30,781 bases of DNA from CAIXQW01 sp046049675 (GCA_046049675.1 JBJORA010000016.1:1-30781); one strand, 5' to 3'; positions 1 through 8,476 are shown, counted from the stretch's first letter. Notes: generated by a model from the letters alone, not told the origin. Translations and numbers: made by a program.

Positions 1-159
1 AAGCATGCATAAATATGCCGCTTTTTTGGCTATTTCAACAAACTATGGTCAAAAAAAACAGCATCCAAAACACACAAACTATTGATGCATGCGACATTGA
101 GCGGTTTTTAAGGGTTGACTAGGTAGCGTAATATGCTTCAGCAATACTATCCCATACTC
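1..159. other. Intergenic sequence, no gene supported
   Basis: No reading frame with coding character is visible on either strand. The stretch holds two GCATGC-type palindromes (about 3-10 and 83-92) in inverted orientation and A/T runs. Nothing here shows a function. Confidence 0.5.
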
Positions 160-188
160 AAAAAAGCCTCGCAAAATTTGTAAGGCTT
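160..188 (-). terminator. Rho-independent terminator after yebC
   Basis: Read on the minus strand, AAGCCT (188-183) pairs with AGGCTT (169-164) across a 13-base loop, and the second arm runs into six T residues (165-160). It starts 16 bases after the yebC stop, so it probably ends the kdsB-yebC transcript. The stem is short but position and T-run are right. Confidence 0.7.
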
Positions 189-203
189 ATATATATTGTT
201 CTA

Positions 204-914
204 TTACTTTAGATTGTGATATACTTTTTGTACATCTTCATCTTGTTCTAGCTTGTCAACCAGCTTTAGTACTTCTTCCGCCTCTGCATCGCCAAGTTCT
301 ACAGTAGTTGTTGGTATTTGAACAAGACCATTGCTTATCGGCTCTATGCCTTTGCCATCCAAAAATTCACTAAAGCGTCCAAAATCTTGGTAAGGGGTAC
401 GCACTATCAAATTGCCGTCGCTATCCTCACCAATTTCTTCCATGCCGTAGTCGATTCCTTCTAGTTCAAAATCTTCTACGTTAATACCATCACTTTTTAA
501 TTTGAATTCGCCCATGCGATTAAACACAAAAGCTACGCTATTACTATTGCCAAGTGAGCCATTGCCTTTATTGAAAATCGCACGTAAATTGGCTACTGTA
601 CGCGTATTGTTATCCGTTGCAGATTCTACAAGTATTGCTACACCATGCGGGCCATAACCTTCGTACAAAATTTCTTCGTAGTTGGCAGTGTCTTTGCCCA
701 TCGCACGCTTGATTGCTGCCTCCACACGGTCTTTAGGCATGTTACAAGCTTTCGCATTCTGAAAGCAACGACGAAGTGCAGGGTTATTTTCTGGATCGGG
801 GCCAGCGGCTTTTACAGCGATATTAATTTCCTTACCAATGCGGGTAAAGTTCTTTGCCATTTTATCCCAGCGGGCAAACATGGCACTCTTTCTTACTTCA
901 AATATACGACCCAT
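204..914 (-). CDS. yebC: YebC/PmpR family protein (translation factor or regulator)
   Basis: This 236-residue protein is a full-length YebC/PmpR family member. Seen: the N-terminal MGRIFEVRK...RWDKMAKNFTRIGKEI region in the Bacteroidota form, then DPENNPALRR, NMPKDRVEAAIKRA, the hallmark YEGYGPHGVAI and the NRTVA-like TRTVANLRAIF stretch, and an acidic C-terminal domain. The family was long annotated as DNA-binding transcriptional regulators; more recent work points to a ribosome-associated role in easing stalling at proline-rich sequences. Which role applies here cannot be told from sequence. The ATG at 914 fits the family start. It lies 49 bases after kdsB, has its own -7 box (947-954), and is followed by a terminator. 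Confidence 0.93.
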   Translation of the reverse strand: MGRIFEVRKSAMFARWDKMAKNFTRIGKEINIAVKAAGPDPENNPALRRCFQNAKACNMPKDRVEAAIKRAMGKDTANYEEILYEGYGPHGVAILVESATDNNTRTVANLRAIFNKGNGSLGNSNSVAFVFNRMGEFKLKSDGINVEDFELEGIDYGMEEIGEDSDGNLIVRTPYQDFGRFSEFLDGKGIEPISNGLVQIPTTTVELGDAEAEEVLKLVDKLEQDEDVQKVYHNLK

Positions 915-946
915 ACGTGTGGACTTTTCTCGATGTTTTAAGGCTG

Positions 947-954
947 CAAAGGTA
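947..954 (-). promoter_or_regulatory. -7 promoter box of yebC
   Basis: The minus strand reads TACCTTTG, an exact match to the Bacteroidota TAnnTTTG -7 element, 32 bases before the yebC ATG. No clear -33 TTG is seen. It allows yebC to be transcribed apart from the upstream kdsB operon. Confidence 0.6.
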
Positions 955-963
955 CTAAAAAAA

Positions 964-1683
964 TTAGCAGAATAATTGCCTGTATCGGGCTAAATCTTCC
1001 GCCGTGTCAATGCCAATAGGGTGCTCAGATATAGGCACAACGCGCACTTTAAGGCCATGATAGATAAAACGCAAGTTTTCCAATTGTTCTGCTTGTTCTA
1101 TAGCAGGAACACTTAATTGTGAAAACGCTAACAGCGCTGCTTTCCTAAATGCATAAATACCAACATGCTTCCAATATTGAACTTTAGCATCTTGATTGCG
1201 TTGATATGGCAGCACACTTCGTGAAAATGTAATAGCGTGCATGTTTGCATCGACAATCACTTTGACAAAATTGGGGTTTTGTGCTTCATCTACATCAATA
1301 GGGTAAATTGGTGTAGCAATTTGTGCTTGTTGATCTTTTTTCAAGCCTTCAAGCAAAGCACTGATTATTGTGGCATTGACTGCGGGTTCGTCAGCCTGAA
1401 TATTAATGATGACATCAGCATCAATATCCTTGGCAAATTCTGCAATACGATCAGTGCCAGTGTCGTGCTGTTTTTTACTTAGCAAGGCTTTACCTCCTAT
1501 GTCAATAATGCTTTGTTGTAAGTTAGCGCTATCGCAAATAGCAATAACCTCTGCAAAAAGATTTGTTGCAATTGCATTGATATAGGTTGTTTGCAAAACA
1601 GTTTTGTTGCCCAACATTTGCATCAGCTTTTCTGGCAAACGTGTGCTATGTAATCGAGCAGGTATAAGTGCTACAACTTTCAT
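964..1683 (-). CDS. kdsB: 3-deoxy-manno-octulosonate cytidylyltransferase
   Basis: CMP-Kdo synthetase, which activates Kdo with CTP for transfer to lipid A in the cytoplasm. Seen over 239 residues: the nucleotide-binding start IPARLHSTRLPEK, DTGTDRIAE, the metal/nucleotide motif INIQADEP, WKHVGIYAFRK, and the C-terminal EQAEQLENLRF...IGIDTAEDL, all in family order and at usual length. One oddity is Ala in QADEP where many homologues have QGDEP. It starts 12 bases after the glycosyltransferase stop, so it is likely the last gene of the PAP2-glycosyltransferase-kdsB transcript. All three have lipid A or envelope glycolipid roles, which supports the reading. Confidence 0.95.
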   Translation of the reverse strand: MKVVALIPARLHSTRLPEKLMQMLGNKTVLQTTYINAIATNLFAEVIAICDSANLQQSIIDIGGKALLSKKQHDTGTDRIAEFAKDIDADVIINIQADEPAVNATIISALLEGLKKDQQAQIATPIYPIDVDEAQNPNFVKVIVDANMHAITFSRSVLPYQRNQDAKVQYWKHVGIYAFRKAALLAFSQLSVPAIEQAEQLENLRFIYHGLKVRVVPISEHPIGIDTAEDLARYRQLFC

Positions 1684-1695
1684 TGTGAGATGCTG

Positions 1696-3318
1696 CTAAG
1701 GTAAGCTATTCTTTTGTGAAGGTTTTAGCCATAACACATAGCCATTTTTTTGCGCTAGCATTTGTAAGTCTGGCATATCTCTACGAAGTCGTTCTATGGC
1801 ATTGCTGCGCGATAGGTAATACAAGTCTTTGTTAAATTGATTGGTAGATGGCGTGCCTCTAAGTATGACATTGTTGGGATGACGTTCGCCATAAAACCAC
1901 TGACCATAATTGGGATAATCACTTAGGATGTAAGCATCTTTTTTAGCAATACGCTTAAGGAAACTGATTTCAGCGCCTTGTGATATGCCTTCAATCGTTT
2001 TTACAAAGCAAACAATCATACTAAACCATACTAGCATCATGGCTACAGCTTTGTGTGGCAATTGTTTGGAGGATACGCCACGCATAATAGCAAAGTAGAG
2101 CAGTGCGGCAACAATGATTACGCCAGGTATGGCATGCCACCACGGCCAATTTACGGCTGCCTTAAATGTGTCTTGCGTAAAAGTGTCATTGGTTGTTTGG
2201 GCTAATAATGCGATATGCTTTCCGAAAATAGGTAAAGCAAAAAATATCAACGACAGCAAGATGCCTAAGACAGCTAGCACAATGCCACTCTTTTTGATGA
2301 TGCTTGCAGCATTATAGTTATGCTTGTGTAGTATTAATGCCGCCCAGTAGCATAGCGGTAAGTAACATATGCTTGAGTAGTGAACGATTTTAGTATTGAC
2401 AATGCTAAATACGATGAGGCCAATTGCAAAAAGTGAAATCATTAATCCATTCAATAGATTGGCTGGGGCTTTTGCTTGATCGCGTAGCGAGAATACAACG
2501 ATTAAACTAGCCGGCATCACACCAAAGAGTATTACAATAACATGGTAGAACCAAGGTCCGCCATGGCCTGCATCGGGCGTCGTTAATAATCTGATTTGAT
2601 AAGATACAAACTGTTCTAACAACTTACTATCGCCTTTAAGTATAATAGGCAATAGCCAAATACAACCTATTGCAGCAAATAAAATTATGCCTGCAATGAC
2701 ATGCCCGAATTTTGGCAACATCTTTTTACCATGAGCAATGAGTTGCACCAATACTGTTAAGCCATAAAGAAGCAAAGCTACCGGTCCTTTGGTAAGTACG
2801 GCTAAAGCTAGTAATGCGGCCGTACCCAGCATATGTTTTAATTGCTTGCCATATTTATGGTAGCAGTGATGCTGGACTATAGCTGCAACAATAAAAAAGT
2901 TAAACCAAGGATCTATGATGCCGCTTTTGAAATAAAGAAAAGGTAGCGCGCTTGCAAATAGTATCATTACCCATGCAATGCCAAAGTTGTGGCTATGTTC
3001 CTTCTTGCCAACACGATACATCCATAGCGCTTGAATTATCGATAGCAGCGCATTGGGTAACCTAGCCGCAAATTCGCCTACGCCAAATACTTTCATACAA
3101 CTAGCTTGTAGCCAAAAGAAAAGCGGTGGTTTTTCCCAAAAGTTTTCAAAGTTGATCTGCGGGATTGCATAGTTATTTGTCACAAGCATTTCGCGTGCGC
3201 ATTCTGCAAAATTGATCTCGTCCCATTCAAAAAGATGGCAGTTGCCAATGAAAGGCACAAACAGTGTGAGTGGCAATAGAAAACACACTAAAAGAACTTG
3301 TATGTTTTGCTTACTCAA
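1696..3318 (-). CDS. ArnT-like lipid-carrier glycosyltransferase (membrane)
   Basis: A 540-residue integral membrane protein of the ArnT/PMT (GT-C fold) type, which moves a sugar from a polyprenyl-phosphate donor to lipid A or another acceptor at the outer face of the inner membrane. Seen: an N-terminal membrane segment, then the acidic pair D33-E34 in FEWDEINFAE expected for the catalytic loop, EKPPLFFWLQA, GEFAARLPNAL, LTKGPVALLLYGL, and around ten hydrophobic segments before a soluble C-terminal tail. The start is TTG, in a TTGA overlap with the PAP2 stop; no Met occurs before the conserved DE motif, so coupled translation from TTG is the best reading. Donor sugar and acceptor are unknown. 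Confidence 0.85.
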   Translation of the reverse strand: MSKQNIQVLLVCFLLPLTLFVPFIGNCHLFEWDEINFAECAREMLVTNNYAIPQINFENFWEKPPLFFWLQASCMKVFGVGEFAARLPNALLSIIQALWMYRVGKKEHSHNFGIAWVMILFASALPFLYFKSGIIDPWFNFFIVAAIVQHHCYHKYGKQLKHMLGTAALLALAVLTKGPVALLLYGLTVLVQLIAHGKKMLPKFGHVIAGIILFAAIGCIWLLPIILKGDSKLLEQFVSYQIRLLTTPDAGHGGPWFYHVIVILFGVMPASLIVVFSLRDQAKAPANLLNGLMISLFAIGLIVFSIVNTKIVHYSSICYLPLCYWAALILHKHNYNAASIIKKSGIVLAVLGILLSLIFFALPIFGKHIALLAQTTNDTFTQDTFKAAVNWPWWHAIPGVIIVAALLYFAIMRGVSSKQLPHKAVAMMLVWFSMIVCFVKTIEGISQGAEISFLKRIAKKDAYILSDYPNYGQWFYGERHPNNVILRGTPSTNQFNKDLYYLSRSNAIERLRRDMPDLQMLAQKNGYVLWLKPSQKNSLP

Positions 3319-3929
3319 TATGGCAGATACTTTTTAATTATCTTACTAAGAATTAAACCTAGTGCTAAGCCTAGAGCCGTGCCTGCAAGTACATCGCTCA
3401 AAAAATGCTGTGCTAGATAAACACGACTTAAGCCACAACCTATTGCGAAAATAATCAAAACTACTCTTGCAAAATGTGGCATCTTAAATAGCGCAAACAC
3501 CAATGTTACAAATGCAAATGCAGTTGTTGTGTGCCCACTGGGCATACCATTGTGAAAAGCATGGTCAATAGTTGGCACTCGATACAGATTGCTGATTACA
3601 TTAAGTGGTCTGTCTGTGGCAAAGAAGTACTTAAGGCCATATACAATGCATGTTATGCTAGTATACACAAGCAATACACTTAGTATAAAATTGCGAGAAC
3701 GTAAACGCGGTATAAAAATTAACCAACTGACTACGACCGTAACTAATAGTTGATATTGACCAAAGGCTGTAAAGCCGCAGAAAATGCCATCGAGAAAAGG
3801 CGTATGCTTTGCATTGAGCGATTGTACAATTTGATTTTCGGGATAAAGGTATAGTACAATTGCACAAGCAATCATCCACATACAGCAAATAAGCCAATAG
3901 TATTTAGGTATGTACAATGCTTGCTGCAT
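3315..3929 (-). CDS. PAP2 family membrane phosphatase
   Basis: A 204-residue acid phosphatase of the PAP2 superfamily with about six membrane segments. All three catalytic motifs are visible: KYFFATDRP (KxxxxxxRP), PSGH, and SRVYLAQHFLSDV (SRxxxxxHxxxD). Members remove phosphate from lipid A or undecaprenyl pyrophosphate in the periplasm. The substrate cannot be chosen from sequence, but the ArnT-like enzyme and kdsB directly downstream favour lipid A or carrier-lipid metabolism. Its stop codon overlaps the TTG start of the glycosyltransferase by two bases within TTGA. The ATG at 3929 lies just 10 bases after a TACCTTTG box. Confidence 0.9.
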   Translation of the reverse strand: MQQALYIPKYYWLICCMWMIACAIVLYLYPENQIVQSLNAKHTPFLDGIFCGFTAFGQYQLLVTVVVSWLIFIPRLRSRNFILSVLLVYTSITCIVYGLKYFFATDRPLNVISNLYRVPTIDHAFHNGMPSGHTTTAFAFVTLVFALFKMPHFARVVLIIFAIGCGLSRVYLAQHFLSDVLAGTALGLALGLILSKIIKKYLPY

Positions 3930-3939
3930 GCTTATGCGC

Positions 3940-3947
3940 CAAAGGTA
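3940..3947 (-). promoter_or_regulatory. -7 promoter box of PAP2-glycosyltransferase-kdsB operon
   Basis: Exact TACCTTTG on the minus strand in the 34-base gap between the LptF/G stop and the PAP2 ATG, 10 bases before that ATG. It predicts a leader of only about five bases. No convincing -33 TTG is seen. Confidence 0.6.
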
Positions 3948-3963
3948 TTAGCCATTACTTGGT

Positions 3964-5397
3964 TTAGAATAGCTTAGTCAATGATTTTAAGAATCTTATA
4001 CTCTTTTGCACAACTACTAAATCTGCAATGCGCTTATCTCGATTAGCTTGATAAAACAAAAACACTGCGATACTTAGCAGCACAAAAGGCGGTGCCCACA
4101 TGCCTACAGCCGCGCTACATTTACCTTCTAAGGCCAATTTTTCGCTAAATAGCGTCATAAAACGATAGGCCACAAAGAACAATACTGCCGCCACAAAAGG
4201 CATACCCAAGCCGCCTTTGCGTATGAGCGCACCAAGCGGCGCACCAAGTAGAAACAATATAAGGCAACTCGCAGCTAAACTATACTTACGATGCCATTCT
4301 ACTTGAAGTCTGGTTAGAATAGTATGCTGGATTTGATTATCACTCTTAAAGATACTCGTTGAACCGTGTATGCTTTGCAAATTGCTTTTGGCATTAGACA
4401 GTAAAACGCGTAGTGTGCTATCGTCAAATCTTTTAGCAAAAGTAGCTGGCGCTTGCTTCGTGGTTTTTGCAATACCAAGATAGGGCTTATTGCTTGTGTC
4501 TAATGCATACAAGCTTAAGTTCGACTTTATACTTTGTACATTATTGTTGGCATAATGTCTGCTGCGTTTGGCTGTGCTATCAATTCTATGAGATAAGGCT
4601 GCATTGGTCAACATGATTTCGTTGCCTTTGAGGTAGTTCTCATCGCTCTTTTTCATTTCAAAGCTACTAAGGTCAAATACTTTTTTCCAGTACTTGAACT
4701 GCAGTTGTATATGTTCGAGGTCAGTTGGTTTTTTGCCTTGTTTCTCTTCGTAACGGCAACCGTTTTTCATCTCAAAAACAAGGTAGCGTTTATCGTCGCT
4801 TACATATACATCAGCTTGTTTTGCCAATACCACTTTGTCATTGCCTTTGCCGGTAGTATGGTCGTAGATCATACAATTGTAAACAGTGCGATTGTTGGCG
4901 TCTTTTTTATCTATATAAATACTATAGCCAGGAATATCATGGTAGAAAAAGCCAGCCTTAAGATTCACGGCGGGTTTCGTATTGCGCACATCCATTAACA
5001 GCGTCCAGAATTTTAAGTTGGCCACAGGTATCACATAGTTGCTAAACAGGTATGCGCCGAAGCTAATAAAGGCAACGAAAATGATAAGTGGCTTGCTAAA
5101 GCGCAACAAGCTAATGCCAGCGCTTCGTACAGCAGTAAGTTCGCTGCTTTCGGCAAGGTTGCCAAAATTCATAATTGCTGCAAGCAAAATGCCAAGTGGA
5201 AGTGCAGCAGGAACAATAGTTGGCGCTAGGTATGCAATAAGCTTTAGAATGGTTGCTGTATCAAGGCCTTTGCCCACAAGGTCGTCGATGTATAGCCAAA
5301 AGAATTGTACAATAAACACAAACCATGTCACCATAAAGGTGGCGATGAATGGCGGCAAGAAACTGCTGATGAGTAGCTTATGTAAACGCTTGAGCAA
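3964..5397 (-). CDS. LptF/LptG family lipopolysaccharide export permease
   Basis: Membrane subunit of the Lpt ABC exporter that pulls LPS from the inner membrane toward the outer membrane. Seen: N-terminal LHKLLISSFLPPFIATF with membrane segment 1, YIDDLVGKG after it, a segment rich in Pro/Ala (LAPTIVPAALPLGILLA), NLAESSELTAVRSAGIS coupling helix, a periplasmic beta-rich middle region, and three C-terminal membrane segments with GAPLGALIRKGG. I choose the TTG at 5397 (477 residues) over the GTG at 5436: family alignment places the first residue there, and a TACCTTTG box lies between the two codons, so the upstream part would not be transcribed. LptF versus LptG is not decided. Confidence 0.88.
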   Translation of the reverse strand: MLKRLHKLLISSFLPPFIATFMVTWFVFIVQFFWLYIDDLVGKGLDTATILKLIAYLAPTIVPAALPLGILLAAIMNFGNLAESSELTAVRSAGISLLRFSKPLIIFVAFISFGAYLFSNYVIPVANLKFWTLLMDVRNTKPAVNLKAGFFYHDIPGYSIYIDKKDANNRTVYNCMIYDHTTGKGNDKVVLAKQADVYVSDDKRYLVFEMKNGCRYEEKQGKKPTDLEHIQLQFKYWKKVFDLSSFEMKKSDENYLKGNEIMLTNAALSHRIDSTAKRSRHYANNNVQSIKSNLSLYALDTSNKPYLGIAKTTKQAPATFAKRFDDSTLRVLLSNAKSNLQSIHGSTSIFKSDNQIQHTILTRLQVEWHRKYSLAASCLILFLLGAPLGALIRKGGLGMPFVAAVLFFVAYRFMTLFSEKLALEGKCSAAVGMWAPPFVLLSIAVFLFYQANRDKRIADLVVVQKSIRFLKSLTKLF

Positions 5398-5404
5398 TGC
5401 TGCA

Positions 5405-5412
5405 CAAAGGTA
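5405..5412 (-). promoter_or_regulatory. -7 promoter box of the LptF/G gene
   Basis: Exact TACCTTTG on the minus strand, 7 bases before the TTG chosen as start. It predicts a leader of only a few bases and argues against the GTG at 5436. Confidence 0.6.
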
Positions 5413-5480
5413 ATGTGTACACGAGTGTATGCGCACCTACAAGCCAAAAAACTGCGTTAAAAACTATAGAGATTTTGTGC

Positions 5481-5510
5481 TTTGCCTCAGTAATTCTACG
5501 ATTAAATTTG
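5481..5510 (+). promoter_or_regulatory. Promoter of the threonine dehydrogenase gene
   Basis: TTTG at 5481-5484, 18 bases, then TAAATTTG at 5503-5510: both Bacteroidota elements (-33 TTG and -7 TAnnTTTG) at near-normal spacing. The ATG at 5531 follows 20 bases later. Confidence 0.7.
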
Positions 5511-5530
5511 TGTTATATTGCAAGGCCATT

Positions 5531-6490
5531 ATGGATAAGATTCTAATAATAGGTGCGGGAGGTCAGATTGGTGTAGAACTAACCTTAACCCTTCGTGCTA
5601 TGTACGGCGAAGCTAATGTAATTGCCAGCGATCTTAAACCAGAGCCACATCCGCTGCTAGCGGGCACTGGACCATATGTACAGCTAGATTGCCTCAAGAA
5701 AAGGCAGATGGTGGATGTAATCAAGACCAATGGTATTACACAAGTATATCACTTGGCGGCCATACTAAGTGCAACGGGGGAGAAGCGGCCACAATGGGCT
5801 TGGAGCATTAACATGAATAGCATATTGCTTTTGCTAGAAATTGCAAAGGAACGAAAGCTTTCAAAAATTTACTGGCCAAGTAGCATAGCAGTTTTTGGCC
5901 CAACTACCCCAAAGCAAAACACGCGACAGAAAACAATTATTGAACCAACTACTGTTTATGGCATTAGCAAATATGCTGGTGAGCAATGGTGTCAGTATTA
6001 TTTTGATAAGTACGGCATAGATGTGCGCAGCATTCGTTATCCTGGTTTGATTAGCTATAAGAGCATGCCGGGTGGCGGCACCACAGATTATGCAGTTGAT
6101 ATCTACCACAAAGCCTTGCAAGATGGCAAGTACGAGTGTTTCTTAAGTGAAGATACCTATTTGCCAATGATGTATATGCCTGATGCAATTCGTGCTACCA
6201 TAGAATTGATGGAAGCCGATGCAGCAAAACTTAGCACTAGGTTGGCATACAATTTAGGCGGCATGAGTTTTAGCCCAAAAGAAATTACGGCAAGTATTCA
6301 AAAGCATTTGCCAAAGTTTGAAATTTCGTACAAGCCAGATTTTAGGCAGCAGATTGCAGATAGTTGGCCACAAAGCATAGACGATAGTGTATCTGCGAAA
6401 GATTGGGGATGGAAAGCAGAGTACGATTTAGCAAAGATGACTGCCGATATGCTGGCTAATCTTAAGACAATGTATAGCCAACCGGCATAA
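5531..6490 (+). CDS. L-threonine 3-dehydrogenase, short-chain (SDR) type
   Basis: NAD-dependent extended-SDR enzyme, likely oxidising L-threonine to 2-amino-3-ketobutyrate, which a CoA ligase then splits to glycine and acetyl-CoA. Seen: GAGGQIG nucleotide-binding loop near the N-terminus, YHLAAILSATGE, the active-site Ser in WPSSIAVFG, catalytic YGISK (YxxxK), RYPGLISYKSMPGGGTTDYA and YLPMMYMPDAIRATI, which are typical of the SDR threonine dehydrogenases rather than sugar epimerases. The frame is open upstream to 5429, but the ATG at 5531 directly precedes the Rossmann strand and sits behind a good promoter, giving 319 residues. Its TAA overlaps the ATG of the next gene by one base. A UDP-sugar epimerase is the less likely alternative. 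Confidence 0.85.
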   Translation: MDKILIIGAGGQIGVELTLTLRAMYGEANVIASDLKPEPHPLLAGTGPYVQLDCLKKRQMVDVIKTNGITQVYHLAAILSATGEKRPQWAWSINMNSILLLLEIAKERKLSKIYWPSSIAVFGPTTPKQNTRQKTIIEPTTVYGISKYAGEQWCQYYFDKYGIDVRSIRYPGLISYKSMPGGGTTDYAVDIYHKALQDGKYECFLSEDTYLPMMYMPDAIRATIELMEADAAKLSTRLAYNLGGMSFSPKEITASIQKHLPKFEISYKPDFRQQIADSWPQSIDDSVSAKDWGWKAEYDLAKMTADMLANLKTMYSQPA

Positions 6491-6942
6491 TGATGCGCTT
6501 GCTTCTTATAATTTTGCTAAGTGTAAATGGCTTGCCGCACGTGTTTGCACAGCAAAAGGCCAATATCCATAATGCATTTGCGCAGGCGAGATGGAAGTGC
6601 GTGCAGGTACACTACGATTCCACGATCATCGACTATGATGTACTGAAATTTGTAAAAGTGGGTAACGCTGAAGACACCTTAAAGAAACATCCTAGTTGGA
6701 GTATTGGCAGAGATAGTTTGCTGATTCGCTATTTTGAGAAGCCAGACAGTAAAAACGAAATAGTAGTTAAGCGACATGGACCGTTCTTTACAGATATTGC
6801 ACATGCTTTTGTAATTGACGAAGCTGAGGCTTTGCTAACTTTGTATGTACGACAAGGTAAGAAAAAAACTGTAGCACAAAAGTTTCGGGTGTCGATAAGT
6901 ACTGACAATCGCTTTTTGATGTTGGAACGGGTTAAGAAGTAA
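6490..6942 (+). CDS. Small exported protein of unknown function
   Basis: I do not recognise this 150-residue protein. The first 21 residues form a signal peptide (hydrophobic LLLIILLSVNGL, cleavage expected after VFA, before QQ). The mature part of about 128 residues mixes predicted strands and charged loops (for example RWKCVQVHYDSTIIDYDVL) and has one Cys and no membrane segment. Its ATG overlaps the last base of the threonine dehydrogenase stop, so the two are co-transcribed and translation is probably coupled. A lipocalin-like or similar small beta fold is possible but unsupported. The gene converges on the next one with 9 bases between stops. Confidence 0.7.
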   Translation: MMRLLLIILLSVNGLPHVFAQQKANIHNAFAQARWKCVQVHYDSTIIDYDVLKFVKVGNAEDTLKKHPSWSIGRDSLLIRYFEKPDSKNEIVVKRHGPFFTDIAHAFVIDEAEALLTLYVRQGKKKTVAQKFRVSISTDNRFLMLERVKK

Positions 6943-6951
6943 CTAGCACTG

Positions 6952-7512
6952 CTATTCTTCTTTTGGCGGTTTTTTATCAAAGTCGAATTCAAAACTAAAT
7001 TGCTGCTCTTCACTAAGATATTGCTTAGTTTCAAACGTAAAAAGCAAGGATAAAACGACAATGGATATCGTATTAATAATAGGCAATAACCCATAGTGGG
7101 GCCAGTGTTGCACTGTAAACAACATCCTTAATAAAAAGCTTGTAAAAAATACAGCTTTCCACAGTCTATAAATTGAGGTCTCATGCTTGTCTTCAAATTT
7201 CATTATGATGTAAAGTATTGTAGCAACGACAATAACAACCATGTAGGCAATGTTGCCAAAAGGCCAATGTTGTATTCTGGCTAAAATCGCTATAAAGTAA
7301 ACTCCGGTGCAAATAAGAAGTAATCTACCAGTAAGTGAATCGCGAAGGGTGTTAGTCTTAAAGGTTTGCAGGGCAACTAGCAAAAAGCTTAACCAAGCTA
7401 CGAGGCTTAGTACTGATGAACTATTTCCCTTAATGTGCTCAACGAAAAGTAATATTGTATTTAATCCGGCAGCAGCAATGCCAATAAATTTGCGCGCTTG
7501 TTGTGTATTCAT
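6952..7512 (-). CDS. GldL-like HWP-motif membrane protein, function unknown
   Basis: A 186-residue inner-membrane protein with about five or six hydrophobic segments and an acidic, Phe- and Lys-rich cytoplasmic tail (FDFDKKPPKEE). Two internal copies of a QHWP motif occur (ARIQHWPFGN and FTVQHWPHYG), each before a membrane helix. This motif is shared by GldL, the gliding/type IX secretion motor subunit, and by various Bacteroidota membrane proteins of unknown role. No GldM or other motility genes are nearby, so I do not call it GldL. It lies 36 bases after ppx in the same direction and could be the last gene of that run. Confidence 0.7.
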   Translation of the reverse strand: MNTQQARKFIGIAAAGLNTILLFVEHIKGNSSSVLSLVAWLSFLLVALQTFKTNTLRDSLTGRLLLICTGVYFIAILARIQHWPFGNIAYMVVIVVATILYIIMKFEDKHETSIYRLWKAVFFTSFLLRMLFTVQHWPHYGLLPIINTISIVVLSLLFTFETKQYLSEEQQFSFEFDFDKKPPKEE

Positions 7513-7548
7513 GTATAAAATGTGTTTATTATAGTTATTAGTAAAATG

Positions 7549-8430
7549 CTAGTCTTTCACTTCGTTATATAACACACGAATCAATGCATCAGCAACACCA
7601 ATTTTAGGTACGTAAATTGCTTCGCATCCTGCCCATTTCATCACGCAGCTGTAGATAAGCAGTGCGGGCACAATTACGTCTGCACGGTCATCTTTTAGGC
7701 CAAAAGTATGCATACGATCTTGCTTGGTCATGGGTGAAAGCTTCTCGTGCCAATGCTTTACAGTAGTTAAGGGTAGCGGTTTACCTTCTTTGGTTTTTGT
7801 AAGGCTATGTAGTTTATTGATATTGCCACCACTGCCAATTGCATCTACATTTCTATATGTCCTTCCTATCGCTTTGGTTTGCTGCTTCATCGTTTGCCAT
7901 TCTGCGTCGTCAATGGTATTGGTTAAAAAACGAATCGTACCAATATTATAGCTATGCTTAAACTCTACCTCGCCTTTGTAAAAAAGCGTTAACTCGGTAC
8001 TACCACCACCAACATCAATATACAGGTGATGATTGCTATTGATGATACGTTCGGCAGCATGGCTTTCAAAGAGGAGATTAGCTTCTTCGTCGCCAGAAAT
8101 AATATTAATGTGCAAGCCACTTTCTTTTTCTACACGTGCTACAACTTCTTCACGGTTTTGTGCATCGCGCAAGGCACTTGTGGCAGCAATTTTTACATGT
8201 TGCACTTTATGAATTTTCATGAGGTGCTTAAATGCAATCATGGTGTCTATGAGTGCTTGTATACGATCCTCGCTTAGCACGCTTGTGCCAAATACGTCAA
8301 AGCCAAGACGCAAGGGTACACGCACCAAGTTGAGCTTGTTATAGTCAAGTTCTCCGTCTTTGTAAACAGATGTTTCTGTAATAAGGAGTCGGGCAGCATT
8401 ACTACCAATATCTATTGCGGCTAGTATCAT
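7549..8430 (-). CDS. ppx: Ppx/GppA family exopolyphosphatase
   Basis: Hydrolyses the ends of polyphosphate or the 5'-phosphate of pppGpp in the cytoplasm. Seen: the ASKHA phosphate loop AAIDIGSNAARLL at the N-terminus, ATSALRDAQNREE, the catalytic ISGDEEA stretch, and the second loop YIDVGGGSTELTLF, followed by GSGGNINKL. At about 293 residues it has the two core domains only and lacks the C-terminal HD-like extension of E. coli Ppx. I prefer the ATG at 8430 to the in-frame TTG at 8442 because the -7-like box TACTTTAG (8443-8450) would place the TTG at or before the transcription start. It follows ppk1 by 46 bases. Confidence 0.92.
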   Translation of the reverse strand: MILAAIDIGSNAARLLITETSVYKDGELDYNKLNLVRVPLRLGFDVFGTSVLSEDRIQALIDTMIAFKHLMKIHKVQHVKIAATSALRDAQNREEVVARVEKESGLHINIISGDEEANLLFESHAAERIINSNHHLYIDVGGGSTELTLFYKGEVEFKHSYNIGTIRFLTNTIDDAEWQTMKQQTKAIGRTYRNVDAIGSGGNINKLHSLTKTKEGKPLPLTTVKHWHEKLSPMTKQDRMHTFGLKDDRADVIVPALLIYSCVMKWAGCEAIYVPKIGVADALIRVLYNEVKD

Positions 8431-8442
8431 TCCAATGTGCAA

Positions 8443-8450
8443 CTAAAGTA
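8443..8450 (-). promoter_or_regulatory. Possible -7 box of ppx
   Basis: TACTTTAG on the minus strand differs from TAnnTTTG at one position and lies 12 bases before the ATG. It is a weaker match, and ppx may also be read from the ppk1 transcript. Confidence 0.35.
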
Positions 8451-8476
8451 CCACAGAAGCACTATATCACAAACTT

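Noticed and set aside
1..95. Two GCATGC-containing palindromes in inverted orientation
   Set aside because: Short, self-palindromic words of this kind occur by chance, and no gene or promoter is tied to them.
645..941. Plus-strand open frame opposite yebC
   Set aside because: It mirrors yebC codons, contains the yebC promoter region, and reads as low-quality Cys- and Phe-rich sequence without any domain.
5429..5530. Longer N-terminus for the threonine dehydrogenase starting at 5429
   Set aside because: The added 34 residues have no family counterpart, and the promoter at 5481-5510 lies inside them. The Rossmann strand begins right after the ATG at 5531.
6932..6975. Possible two-way terminator between the convergent genes ending at 6942 and 6952
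   Set aside because: AAGAA/TTCTT and TAGC/GCTA can pair, but with a large one-sided bulge and no solid T-run, so it is too weak to list.
6952..7512. GldL gliding-motor subunit
   Set aside because: QHWP motifs are shared, but there are two copies in a six-segment protein, and no gldK, gldM or gldN lies nearby.
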